A DNA stretch of 8,354 nt, taken from contig JALOSH010000114.1 of NCBI GenBank assembly GCA_025458545.1, positions 1 to 8,354 of the forward strand, written 5' to 3'. A program made the position numbers and the translations under genes. The DNA is from Hydrogenophaga sp. Lineage in GTDB: Bacteria > Pseudomonadota > Gammaproteobacteria > Burkholderiales > Burkholderiaceae. Shown here in pieces: positions 1 through 6,943 of this stretch; positions within the stretch are counted from its first letter, which is position 1, and the number at the start of each line of letters is the position of its first letter. The notes under the pieces were generated by a model that did not search any database, was not told the origin of the DNA, and saw nothing but the letters and a program-made list of their open reading frames with translations.

Positions 1-1065
1 TCGGCCAGGTACATGCGCTCGTTGTAGCTGCCGAACAGGATCAGCGGGGTCTGGGTCTTCACCAGCTCGCGCACCGCCGCGTTGTCGGTCTTCTCGCCGG
101 CCTTGCGCGAGACCGCAAACCGGCAGGGCAGGCCCATCTCGGTTTCCAGGAAGTGCTGCAGGCCGCGCGCGTAGGTGCCGTTGGCCACCACCGCAAAACT
201 GGCGGTGGCAAAGAAGTCTTGGGTGACCGAGCGCCACAGGTCCCACACCGGCTTGATGGTGGTGTGCTTCTCGCGCTGGATGAACGGTTCCGGGTCCAGG
301 GTCCAGGCCCAGCAGATCGCCGAGCTTGCGCAAAAACTTGGTGGTGCTGTGCAGGCCGATGGGTGCCTGAAGGTAGGGCCGGTCCAGCGCCTCGCACAGC
401 ATGCGGCCGAACTCGCGGTACATGCAGATGTTCACGTCGGCCTCAACCAGGCGTGACACCTCAGACAAATGGCTGCCCAGCGGAAACACCAGGTTGATCT
501 CGGCGCCGATGCCCTGCACCAGGCGGCGGATTTCGGCCAAGTCGCTGGGGCTGTTGAACACGCCGTAGCTCGGGCCGATGATGTTGACGCGCGGCTTCTC
601 ACCAGCCGGTCTTTCCGCAAAGGGTTTGCGCGCCGGCACCTTTTTCATGCCGTATTCGCTCCAGAGCCAGAACATGGCGCGGTCGGCGCACTGCCACTGG
701 TCTTCGTCGATGGTGCGCGGCAGGAAGCGCATGAGGTTCGTGCCCTCGGGCGTCACGCCGCCACCGATCATTTCGGCGATCGAGCCGGTGACCACCACGG
801 CAGGCAGCTCGGGGTCGAGCACCGCGTGGGCGCGCTTCATCGAGCCCTCGGTGCCTTCGCGGCCCAGCTGTTCTTCGGCCAGGCCGGTGACGACGATGGG
901 CAGCTCGTGCGGCGGCAGCGCGTCGGTGTAGTGCAGCACCGAGGTGACCGGCAGGTTTTCGCAGCCTACCGGGCCGTCGATCACCACCTGCAGGCCCTTG
1001 ATGGCGGTGAACACATAGACGGCACCCCAGTAGCCGCCGGCACGGTCGTGGTCAAGCACCAACAT
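1..1065 (-). pseudogene. bchZ: bchZ, chlorophyllide a oxidoreductase subunit Z, frameshifted by a 7-bp duplication; 3' end outside window
   Basis: BchZ is the NifK/BchB-like partner of BchY. Together they form the catalytic component of COR, which takes electrons from BchX and reduces the C7=C8 bond of chlorophyllide a. The ATG at 1065-1063 has a strong GGAGG six bases upstream and overlaps the end of bchY by 14 nt. Residues 1-255 read cleanly (start [29 protein letters not shown] with the likely cluster cysteine C35, [11 protein letters not shown] near 212-222). After Gly253-Leu254-Asp255 the frame is lost at a perfect direct repeat, GTCCAGG twice on the plus strand (294-307). Dropping one copy restores [11 protein letters not shown], then [19 protein letters not shown], and finally [11 protein letters not shown] at the window edge, all family-typical. 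Neither frame meets a stop before base 1. The gene is interrupted unless the duplication is an assembly artefact. Identity is recognised from memory of the family, not searched. Confidence 0.88.
294..307. repeat. 7-bp tandem duplication inside bchZ
   Basis: Plus-strand GTCCAGG occurs twice with no gap (294-300 and 301-307). On the coding strand this is CTGGACC CTGGACC. One copy gives an in-frame Gly-Leu-Asp-Pro-Glu-Pro-Phe; two copies add 7 nt and shift the frame. The form fits replication slippage rather than a homopolymer base-calling error. Confidence 0.9.
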
Positions 1066-2610
1066 CTTGTGCCTCCCGCTTCTTGGCGGCCTTCTCGTTG
1101 AGACGGCGCATTTCCTTGCGGAAGTTCGGGAACGGCTTGGGCACGTCTTCCCATACACCGGCCTCGTCGCCCTGGCCGACGCCACCGAAGAATTCCTTCA
1201 TCGCGTCGAAGCGGTGCTGGTTGCCCATGGCAGCGTTGACCACCTGGATCAGCGAACCGGCTCCGGCCACGCCCATCAGCGGGCGGGCGGAAATCAGGTT
1301 GGTGTAGTACAGCGCCGGCACGCAGGCCTCTTTGGCAGCCTGCACCACCGGTGTGGTGCCGATCGCCAACTGCGGCTGGTATTCGTGCAGCGCGTCGAGG
1401 TCGTTTTCCAGCGAGGCGCGGAACTGCACCTGCACCCCTTTGCTGCGCAGCCAGTCGGCGTCGTGTGCGTTCCAGGGCGTGGCCGGGCAGGCCGAACCGA
1501 CGTAGCGCAGATCGGCGCCGCATTCGACCAGCAGGCGGCCCACCAGCAGCTCGGAACCTTCGTAGCCGCTGAGCGTGATGCGGCCGTTGATCTTCTGTTG
1601 CGACAGCACGCCGCGGATCGCGGCGAGCGTCTGGTTGCGCGCGGTGTCGATCAGCGCCGGCGACACGCCGATGGCGTCGCCAATGGCGCCCAGCCAGTCG
1701 TGTGTCCCGTCCACGCCGACCGGGGCCGAGCCCACGATGGGGCGGCCCGCGGCCTGGAACTCGCGGATGCTGGCGGTGTAGAACGGGTGGATGGCGGCAA
1801 CGGCCCGCCGTCGAGCGCGGCGTACAGCTCGCGCCATTCGCGGGTCGGGGCTGTGGTGCCGACGGCCAGGCCCATCGGCGCGATCATCTGTGCGATCAGC
1901 ATCGGATCGGCCGGGAACATCTCGCCCAGCAGGGTGATGGTCGGCTTGTCGCTGCGGGCCTGGCGCGGTGCAGGCACCGGGCCGGCCAAGACTTCCTGGC
2001 GCGCGTACTTCAACATCGCGCCGGTCAGCACATCCTTGGCTTCGGCATGGGTCGGCACGCCGAAGCCGGGCACGTCGATGCCGATGATGCGCACGCCGTT
2101 GATCGAGGGCGGCAGCAGCTGCAGTGGCACGCCGCTGGCGGTGGGCACGCAGAGGTTGATGATGACGATGGCGTCTAGCTGACTCGGGTCGGCCTGGGCG
2201 TGCACCGCTTCGCGGATGTCTTCGAACAGCTTGCCGGTGACGAGCGATTCGCTGTTGAACGGCACGTAGCCGACGCTGCGGCGCGCGCCGTAGAAGTGGC
2301 TGGTGAAGGTCAGGCCGTAGACGCAGCAGGCCGAGCCGCTGAGGATGGTGGCGGTGCGGCGCATGCGCAGACCCACGCGCAGTGAGCCGAAGGCCGGGCA
2401 CATGCTCTGGGGCTGGTCGTGCGGTCCTACGTGTTCGCCCTTGGGATAGTCCTGCGCGTACTGCGCCAGCACCTCGCTCTTGCCCGCCGCCTTGGCGGCG
2501 GCCAGCAGCGTCTCGCCACCCGCATGGCAGCCCATGCCATCGCCCTCGATGGCGGTGGTGCCCGTGGTCGGGCCAGCGGGTGCGGGGATGATCGGGATGA
2601 CGGCGTTCAT
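1052..2610 (-). pseudogene. bchY: bchY, chlorophyllide a oxidoreductase subunit Y, interrupted by a 1-nt frameshift
   Basis: BchY is the NifD/BchN-like catalytic subunit of COR. The ATG at 2610-2608 lies 19 nt after bchX, with no clear Shine-Dalgarno, so translation is probably coupled. The first frame gives residues 1-267: GMGCHAGGE (C28), DQPQSMCPAFGSLRVG (C71), SGSACCVYGLTFTSHFYGAR (C95/C96), INLCVPTASGVP (C154), IDVPGFGVPTHAEAKDVL and REWRELYAALD. C71, C95/C96 and C154 are the likely iron-sulfur ligands. Family homology then continues in another frame from base 1804, AVAAIHPFYTASIREFQAAG, down to the stop at 1054-1052. Five bases (1805-1809) lie between Asp267 and this Ala where six are expected, so one base is missing, probably a G of the GGCGGGCC stretch. 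As written, the product ends after 319 residues at a stop at 1653-1651. Restoring the base gives 519 residues, normal for BchY. Confidence 0.9.
1072..1076 (-). promoter_or_regulatory. Shine-Dalgarno of bchZ
   Basis: GGAGG on the minus strand, six bases before the bchZ ATG at 1065-1063. It lies inside the 3' end of bchY. It is the best ribosome binding site in the window and fixes the bchZ start despite the 14-nt overlap with bchY. Confidence 0.75.
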
Positions 2611-2629
2611 GGTGGACGGCTGTTGTGGT

Positions 2630-3637
2630 TCAGACTTCGTCGTAAACCACTTCGAGCGTGGGCTTGACCGTTTCGGTCTTGCCGCACATGTCGAATTCGG
2701 TGGCCGGTTCCAGCACCACATTGCGGCCCACGGTGGAGGCAGAGAAAAGACCCAGCAGACCGTCTTGCGTCAGAGGATTCGGACGCATGGGGGATGAGGC
2801 GTCCACGTTGGCGGCGAGCTGGGCAAACATGGGGCCCCAGACCGAGTCCGGATGGCCGATGATTTCGTAACTGGCGCTCTTGCGGCGGATGTCGTCGTCG
2901 GCCGGAATCACCGACAGCACCGGGATGCCGACCTGCTCGGCAAACGCTTTGGCTTCGCCGGTGCCGTCGTCGCGGTTGATCACCATGCCGGCCACGCCGA
3001 CGTTGCCGCCGAGCTTGCGGAAGTACTCCACCGCGCTGCACACGTTGTTGGCCACGTAGAGCGATTGCAGGTCGTTGGATGCGACCACGATGACCTTCTG
3101 GCACATGTCGCGGGCAATCGGCAGACCGAAGCCGCCACACACCACGTCGCCCAGGAAGTCGAGCAGCACGTAGTCGAAGCCCCACTCGTGGAAGCCGAGT
3201 TTTTCGAGCAACTCGAAGCCGTGGATGATGCCGCGCCCGCCGCAGCCGCGGCCGACCTCGGGGCCACCGAGTTCCATGGCGTAGACGCCGTCCCGCTTGA
3301 AGCAGACGTCGCCGATCTTCACCGGCTCACCGGCCAGTTTTTTCTTCGACGAGGTTTCGATGATGGTCGGGCAGGCGCGGCCACCGAACAGCAGGCTGGT
3401 GGTGTCGCTTTTCGGATCGCAGCCGATCAGCAGCACCTTCTTGCCTTGCTGGGCCATCATGTACGAGAGGTTGGCGAGCGTGAAGCTTTTGCCGATGCCA
3501 CCCTTGCCGTAGATCGCGATGATCTGCGTTTCTTTCTTGACCTCGCCGGTGTGCACCGGATCGGGTTCGATGGCGGCTTCCTGGCGCAGTTGCGCCTGGA
3601 ATTGGATCGGGTGGCTCTTCATTTCGGGCGCATTCAT
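2630..3637 (-). CDS. bchX: BchX, chlorophyllide a reductase iron protein
   Basis: BchX is the NifH/BchL-like, ATP-dependent homodimeric iron protein that passes electrons to BchY-BchZ in COR. The 335-residue product is complete. It has a Walker A P-loop GKGGIGKS at 44-51, the switch-like IGCDPKSDTT near 71-80, a likely [4Fe-4S] ligand C132 in GRGCGGRG, and the second ligand C167 in DVVCGGFG. The N-terminal stretch of about 36 residues before the P-loop domain is usual for BchX and helps separate it from BchL. The ATG at 3637 begins 1 nt after the bchC stop. A GGAG eight bases upstream supports it. Unlike its partners bchY and bchZ, this subunit is intact. Confidence 0.97.
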   Translation of the reverse strand: MNAPEMKSHPIQFQAQLRQEAAIEPDPVHTGEVKKETQIIAIYGKGGIGKSFTLANLSYMMAQQGKKVLLIGCDPKSDTTSLLFGGRACPTIIETSSKKKLAGEPVKIGDVCFKRDGVYAMELGGPEVGRGCGGRGIIHGFELLEKLGFHEWGFDYVLLDFLGDVVCGGFGLPIARDMCQKVIVVASNDLQSLYVANNVCSAVEYFRKLGGNVGVAGMVINRDDGTGEAKAFAEQVGIPVLSVIPADDDIRRKSASYEIIGHPDSVWGPMFAQLAANVDASSPMRPNPLTQDGLLGLFSASTVGRNVVLEPATEFDMCGKTETVKPTLEVVYDEV

Positions 3638-3638
3638 G

Positions 3639-4583
3639 TCAATGTCTCCAGTCCAGGACCATCTTCAGGCAGTGGGGATCGCCAAAGGCGACCTCGTAGG
3701 CATCCCGCGCTTGCGCCGGCGTGTGGGTGTGGGTGATCAGACCGTCGAGCGACAGGCGACCGGTGTCGACCAGTTCGGTCACGGCCAGCAGGTCGGCGCG
3801 CTTCCATTCGGCGGCCACACGGATGCTGGCTTCGCGCATGAAGGCCGGTGCGTAGGCGAACGAAATGTCCTGGTGGTAGAAGCCGGCCAGCACCACTTCG
3901 CCGCCCTTGTCGAGCCGGGGAATGACCTGGTGAAGGATCTTCGCGTCGCCGCTGACGTCGTAGATCGCGCGGTAGTTCTTGCGGTCGTCGTCGTCCGGGT
4001 GGACCACGTTGTAGCCCTCGCCGCCGCTCCGGCGCAGCGCCTGCGTTTCCCAGACGACTGGGGCCGGGGCACCGGAGGCCACCGTGAGACGGGCCAGCAG
4101 CCGACCCATGACGCCGTGGCCCACGATCAGGTCGGGTGGGGTGTCGGGGTCGCGGGTGCCGCCGTAGGTGACGGTGTGGTACGCCGTGGCGGCCAGCGCC
4201 AGCAGCACGGCGTTGGCGTTGTCGTTCTGGACTTTGACAACGCGGTTCTCGGGCACCACCAGGCGCGAACCCGCGCCGCCGAACAGGTTGTGGACACCTT
4301 CAAAGCTGTAGGAGCCCGGCACAAACACCCGGTCTCCGACGGCCAGCTTGCATTGGCCCAGGGTGCGCACCACGCGGCCCACGGTTTCATAACCAGGCAC
4401 CAGCGGATAACCCAGACCGGGGAAGGGCGGCATGCTGCCGTCCCAGAGCAGGCGCTCTGTGCCGGTGCTGATGCCGCTGTATTCGACCTGCACTTCCAGG
4501 TCGCCGTCCACCATGGTGCGCAGTTCCAGCGTCCGCACCGAGAGCTGGCAGGGACTTTGGAAAACAATGGCTTCGGCTTGCAT
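3639..4583 (-). CDS. bchC: BchC, 3-hydroxyethyl bacteriochlorophyllide a dehydrogenase
   Basis: BchC is an NAD-dependent medium-chain dehydrogenase that oxidises the 3-(1-hydroxyethyl) group of the bacteriochlorophyllide a precursor to the 3-acetyl group, late in BChl a synthesis. The product is 314 residues, with MDR-like features: SGISTGTERLLW (37-48), MPPFPGLGYPLVPGYETVG (51-69), AVGDRVFVPG (81-90), the nucleotide-binding glycines of IVGHGVMG (153-160), and IYDVSGD then VVLAGFY in the Rossmann half. The start at 4583 (MQAEAIVFQSP) matches the family. A TTG at 4619 would add 12 residues but falls inside the promoter and operator sequence, so it was rejected. No good Shine-Dalgarno precedes 4583. 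The gene lies 32 nt after crtF and directly behind a pair of CrtJ/PpsR-like sites. Confidence 0.96.
   Translation of the reverse strand: MQAEAIVFQSPCQLSVRTLELRTMVDGDLEVQVEYSGISTGTERLLWDGSMPPFPGLGYPLVPGYETVGRVVRTLGQCKLAVGDRVFVPGSYSFEGVHNLFGGAGSRLVVPENRVVKVQNDNANAVLLALAATAYHTVTYGGTRDPDTPPDLIVGHGVMGRLLARLTVASGAPAPVVWETQALRRSGGEGYNVVHPDDDDRKNYRAIYDVSGDAKILHQVIPRLDKGGEVVLAGFYHQDISFAYAPAFMREASIRVAAEWKRADLLAVTELVDTGRLSLDGLITHTHTPAQARDAYEVAFGDPHCLKMVLDWRH
3646..3649 (-). promoter_or_regulatory. Shine-Dalgarno of bchX
   Basis: GGAG on the minus strand, eight bases before the bchX ATG (3637-3635). It lies within the last codons of bchC and supports the chosen bchX start. Confidence 0.6.
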
Positions 4584-4587
4584 GATG

Positions 4588-4605
4588 TGTATTAAGCGAT
4601 TGACA
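4588..4605. promoter_or_regulatory. CrtJ/PpsR-type operator, bchC-proximal
   Basis: TGTATTAAGCGATTGACA fits TGT-N12-ACA, the site bound by the aerobic/light repressor CrtJ (PpsR). It overlaps the candidate -10 of the bchC promoter and ends five bases before the bchC ATG. It is separated by exactly 8 bp from the next site. The motif is read directly; binding is inferred from the known purple-bacterial system. Confidence 0.75.
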
Positions 4606-4619
4606 GTTACATGTGTCAA
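4591..4619 (-). promoter_or_regulatory. Candidate sigma-70-type bchC promoter
   Basis: On the minus strand a perfect TTGACA (4619-4614) is followed by a 17-bp spacer and CTTAAT (4596-4591, 4 of 6 matches to TATAAT). It starts within the crtF stop codon region and is covered at both hexamers by the two CrtJ/PpsR-like sites. The predicted start of transcription would be about 4584, almost on the bchC ATG, so the transcript would be leaderless or nearly so. Confidence 0.55.
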
Positions 4620-4631
4620 TCTAAATGGACA
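4614..4631. promoter_or_regulatory. CrtJ/PpsR-type operator, bchC-distal
   Basis: TGTCAATCTAAATGGACA is a second TGT-N12-ACA palindrome, 26 bp from the first (8-bp gap). It overlaps the candidate -35 TTGACA and the last codons and stop of crtF. Tandem CrtJ palindromes 8 bp apart over -35 and -10 are the known arrangement at the R. capsulatus bchC promoter. Confidence 0.78.
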
Positions 4632-5815
4632 TTTTGCGTTGCAACCAAGGGAAAACCCCTAGATTTGCGACCCACCAGAATCTGTGCGTGCAGGGGCATG
4701 GGGTTCGGTGCCAATTCGATGTGGGTGAAACCCGCGGTTTCCATCAGGGCCATGAGCGCTTGCGGCGTGCGCAGCTGGCCCGAGCCCATCGCCATCAGAT
4801 AGAAGTGGAAATACGGGTCGCTGGGGCTGGGGCCTTCGCTTTGCGCCATCGGCTCGGCCAGCAGCAAGGTGCCGCCCAGGGGCAGTGCGTCGTGGATGGC
4901 GCGCAGCACCGTCAGCACGGTGTCGTCGGCATGGTCGTGGGCCACACGCACCAAAGTGACCAGGTCGGCGCCGGCGGGCAGCGGGTCGGTGGTGAAGCTG
5001 CCGCCGTGGGTGGTGATGCGTTCGCCCAGGCCCTGGCGCTGCACGTTCTCGCGCGCCAGAGCGGCCACCGGTGGCAGGTCGAACAGGTCGCATTGCAGGT
5101 GCGGGTGGCGTTGGGCCAGCGCACTGACCCAGCCGCCCATGCCGCCACCCACGTCGAGCACGCGCCGGTGGTCGGCAAACGGGTAAGCGTTCAACAGCTC
5201 TTCGATCACGAAGCGCTGCGAGGTCGACATGAGCGAGGAGTAACGGGAAAAGCTGTCGGGCGCGGGGGCGGCGGGGCTGGTTTGGTCGGGCGTGTACGGC
5301 CAGTAGGTGTGCATGCCTGCCTGGCCGGGGTCGCGCAGCAAGGCCAGGGGGTCGCGCAGGTCGTCGTAAAGGGTGGCGTTGTGTTCCACCATGTCGCGGA
5401 TGCCCTCATGCGCGGCCACCGGTGCGCCCAGGGCACCCAGGCCATAGCGGTCGCCACTGCGGCGGTCCATCAGGCGCATCGAGACGGCGGAGTCGAGCAG
5501 GCGTTGCAGCCCGGCGCGTGGCAGCCCGGTCTGGACCACCAGCTCGTCCAGCGTGCGCGGCGCTTCGAGCACGGTTTCCAGCAAGCGCAGGCGCACGCAG
5601 GCCAGCAGCACCTGCGTGTGCACAAAACCGGCCATCAGTTCGAACAGTTGAGCGGAGCGGCGGCGAACCACCCAGCGCGACAGCGGCCACGACAGTGCCC
5701 AGCGGTACAGGGTCGGGCTGGTGGTCCAGCGGTCCATGCGCGCGGCGAGGCGCTGGCGCCAGGTCGACCGACCTTCAAACGCTGGCAGTGCGTCGGCGGT
5801 GTTCAGGGTGTTCAT
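4616..5815 (-). CDS. crtF: CrtF, carotenoid (hydroxyneurosporene) O-methyltransferase
   Basis: CrtF is an S-adenosylmethionine-dependent O-methyltransferase that methylates the tertiary hydroxyl of carotenoids in the spheroidene/spirilloxanthin pathways. The product is 399 residues. The N-terminal half is a helical winged-helix-type dimerisation region (FELMAGFVHTQVLLACVRLRLLE near 57-80, then TLDELVVQTGLPRAGLQRLLD). The C-terminal half is the Rossmann domain, with the SAM motif VLDVGGGMGG at 219-228, FDLPPV at 245-250, VRVAHDHAD at 289-297 (where related methyltransferases carry the catalytic His) and LLLAEPMA at 317-324. The ATG at 5815 overlaps the crtE stop as ATGA. There is no Shine-Dalgarno, so translational coupling is likely. 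An in-frame extension upstream to 5968 runs through crtE and was rejected. Its last codons contain the bchC promoter and operator. Confidence 0.93.
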   Translation of the reverse strand: MNTLNTADALPAFEGRSTWRQRLAARMDRWTTSPTLYRWALSWPLSRWVVRRRSAQLFELMAGFVHTQVLLACVRLRLLETVLEAPRTLDELVVQTGLPRAGLQRLLDSAVSMRLMDRRSGDRYGLGALGAPVAAHEGIRDMVEHNATLYDDLRDPLALLRDPGQAGMHTYWPYTPDQTSPAAPAPDSFSRYSSLMSTSQRFVIEELLNAYPFADHRRVLDVGGGMGGWVSALAQRHPHLQCDLFDLPPVAALARENVQRQGLGERITTHGGSFTTDPLPAGADLVTLVRVAHDHADDTVLTVLRAIHDALPLGGTLLLAEPMAQSEGPSPSDPYFHFYLMAMGSGQLRTPQALMALMETAGFTHIELAPNPMPLHAQILVGRKSRGFPLVATQNVHLD

Positions 5816-6783
5816 GGTGCGGTGGTGTTGGTGCGCCATGCCGCCGCGCCGGGTCGCGACAGGCGGCTGGCGGCCTCGGCGGCCTGGGCTGCCAGGTCGC
5901 GCTGGGGTTGCGCCAGGCGGATGCGGTCGCAAGTGCTTTGTGGCATCAGCCGCTCGGACTCTTTCCACACCAGATGGCGCATGGCGTTGCGGCTGGGGCA
6001 GTCGGGGATGGCGTCCACCGCGCCTTGCATCAGCCCTCGGAAGTAGTCGACAGCGCCCATCAGACCGAGGTCGGCGGCGGCGCTGGGGCGCTGGTGTTGG
6101 GCGTCTTGGCCGGACGGTTTGCCCAGCTCGTCGCTGTCGAGCATGACGTCCCGGATGTCGTCGGCCACCTGGTAGGCCTCGCCCAGGTATTCGCCCAGGG
6201 CGCGCCAGCCGCTCGGATCGGCGCCTGCGGCTTGCGCGCCGGCACAGGTGGACGCCACGAACAGGGCGCCGGTTTTGGCGCGCTGGTAGCGGCTCAGCGA
6301 TGCGCGCGGTTCACATTCCCAGGCTTGGCCGGCCACGATGCCGTCGGGCGCGCCGGTGCCGGTGCACACGGTCTGGATCAATCCGGCCAGGCGCTGCGGA
6401 TGGTGGGCGCCCGCGCGGGCCAGGGCCTGGAAGGCCATGACGATGAGGCCGTCGCCCGAGAGCAGGGCCAGCGGTTCGCCGTAGACCTTGTGCACCGTGG
6501 GCATCCCGCGCCGGGTGTCGGCGTCGTCGAAGCAGGGCATGTCGTCGTGCACCAGCGAGGCGCAGTGCATCAGTTCGATGGCCACCGCTGCGGCATTGGT
6601 GAGTTCGGGCGCGTCTTCACCGCAGGCCTGGGCCACCGCCAGGCAGAGTTGGGGGCGGATGCGGGCGCCGCCGGGGAACACGGCGTGCCGCATGGCGGCG
6701 ATGAGGCGGGGCGGCGCACTGGCGCTGTGCGCCAGGGCCAGTTGCTGGTCCAGCGCCTGCTGAATGCGTGACATCATGTCCAT
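5812..6783 (-). CDS. crtE: CrtE, geranylgeranyl diphosphate synthase
   Basis: CrtE is a prenyl-chain-elongating synthase that makes geranylgeranyl diphosphate, the precursor of carotenoids and of the bacteriochlorophyll tail. With the ATG at 6783 the product is 323 residues. The first aspartate-rich motif is LVHDDMPCFDDAD (D80, D81, D86, D87), followed by TRRGMPTVH. Other marks are GDGLI (110-114), the second aspartate-rich motif QVADDIRD (D208, D209, D212), and LGKPSGQDAQHQRPSAA after it, as in purple-bacterial CrtE. The C-terminal tail is longer than in many homologues. GAGG five bases before 6783 decides the start; ATGs at 6777 and 6774 are alternatives. A TTG at 6825 would put an operator site inside the coding region. 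It forms a translationally coupled pair with crtF. Confidence 0.94.
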   Translation of the reverse strand: MDMMSRIQQALDQQLALAHSASAPPRLIAAMRHAVFPGGARIRPQLCLAVAQACGEDAPELTNAAAVAIELMHCASLVHDDMPCFDDADTRRGMPTVHKVYGEPLALLSGDGLIVMAFQALARAGAHHPQRLAGLIQTVCTGTGAPDGIVAGQAWECEPRASLSRYQRAKTGALFVASTCAGAQAAGADPSGWRALGEYLGEAYQVADDIRDVMLDSDELGKPSGQDAQHQRPSAAADLGLMGAVDYFRGLMQGAVDAIPDCPSRNAMRHLVWKESERLMPQSTCDRIRLAQPQRDLAAQAAEAASRLSRPGAAAWRTNTTAP

Positions 6784-6788
6784 GGGCC

Positions 6789-6792
6789 CCTC
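6789..6792 (-). promoter_or_regulatory. Shine-Dalgarno of crtE
   Basis: GAGG on the minus strand, five bases before the ATG at 6783-6781. It favours that start over the two close downstream ATGs (6777, 6774). Confidence 0.5.
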
Positions 6793-6806
6793 GGCGAGTG
6801 CCGCTT

Positions 6807-6824
6807 TGTCATCCAGATGCGACA
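6807..6824. promoter_or_regulatory. CrtJ/PpsR-type operator 1 of 3, in the crtE leader
   Basis: TGTCATCCAGATGCGACA is a TGT-N12-ACA palindrome whose arms extend to six bases (TTTGTC / GACAAA, 6805-6826). It lies downstream of the predicted crtE transcription start, in the untranslated leader. It is exactly 26 bp from the next site. Confidence 0.65.
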
Positions 6825-6832
6825 AAAGCAGG

Positions 6833-6850
6833 TGTCAATTTAACATGACA
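6833..6850. promoter_or_regulatory. CrtJ/PpsR-type operator 2 of 3, crtE promoter
   Basis: TGTCAATTTAACATGACA fits TGT-N12-ACA, with six-base arms GTGTCA / TGACAC (6832-6851). It covers the candidate -10 of the crtE promoter. There are 8-bp gaps to the sites on both sides. Confidence 0.8.
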
Positions 6851-6864
6851 CAACATCTTGTCAA
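6837..6864 (-). promoter_or_regulatory. Candidate sigma-70-type crtE promoter
   Basis: On the minus strand a perfect TTGACA (6864-6859), a 16-bp spacer and TAAATT (6842-6837, 4 of 6 matches to TATAAT). The predicted transcription start is near 6830, giving a leader of about 47 nt before the crtE ATG. Two operator-like palindromes cover the two hexamers, as at bchC. Confidence 0.5.
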
Positions 6865-6876
6865 TTGTCTGTGACG
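6859..6876. promoter_or_regulatory. CrtJ/PpsR-type operator 3 of 3, crtE promoter (one mismatch)
   Basis: TGTCAATTGTCTGTGACG matches TGT-N12-ACA except for the last base (ACG). It overlaps the candidate -35 TTGACA and continues the 26-bp pitch of the two sites beside it. A weaker half-site is plausible. Confidence 0.6.
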
Positions 6877-6915
6877 GTTTATTTCGGCCAGGTTGCGGGT
6901 TAACCCTGAATTTGC

Positions 6916-6943
6916 GCGCCGAAAGCGATTTGGCCTTTGGCGC
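6916..6943. repeat. Imperfect hairpin (9-bp stem with one bulge)
   Basis: Arms GCGCC-G-AAAG (6916-6925) and CTTTGGCGC (6935-6943) pair over nine bases with one bulged base and a nine-base loop. It lies between the bciB stop and the crtE promoter, where a terminator would be expected. No T-run follows on either strand, so it may be a weak or Rho-assisted stop, or chance. Confidence 0.3.

Noticed and set aside
1798..1812. Programmed -1 ribosomal frameshift in bchY
   Set aside because: The codons at the junction are GGC GGG. They do not form an X XXY YYZ slippery heptamer and tRNA re-pairing would be poor. The change is better explained as a lost base.
1067..2182. Long plus-strand open frames opposite bchY (and similar ones opposite bchX, bchC, crtF and bciB)
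   Set aside because: They are antisense shadows of GC-rich genes: low-complexity His/Ala/Arg/Gly composition, no recognisable domains and no ribosome binding sites. The minus strand carries clear conserved proteins.
1052..2721. Two overlapping minus-strand open frames as two separate genes
   Set aside because: The first ends and the second begins inside one continuous BchY homology. The upstream part of the second frame (2401 to 1810) and the tail of the first (1804 to 1651) are nonsense. One frameshifted bchY explains both.
4581..4619. Extended BchC start at TTG 4619
   Set aside because: The 12 extra residues are not BchC-like and would be encoded by the -35/-10 and operator region. ATG 4583 gives the family-typical start.
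6784..6825. Extended CrtE start at TTG 6825
   Set aside because: It would put an operator palindrome in the coding region and has no family support. ATG 6783 has a GAGG at good spacing.
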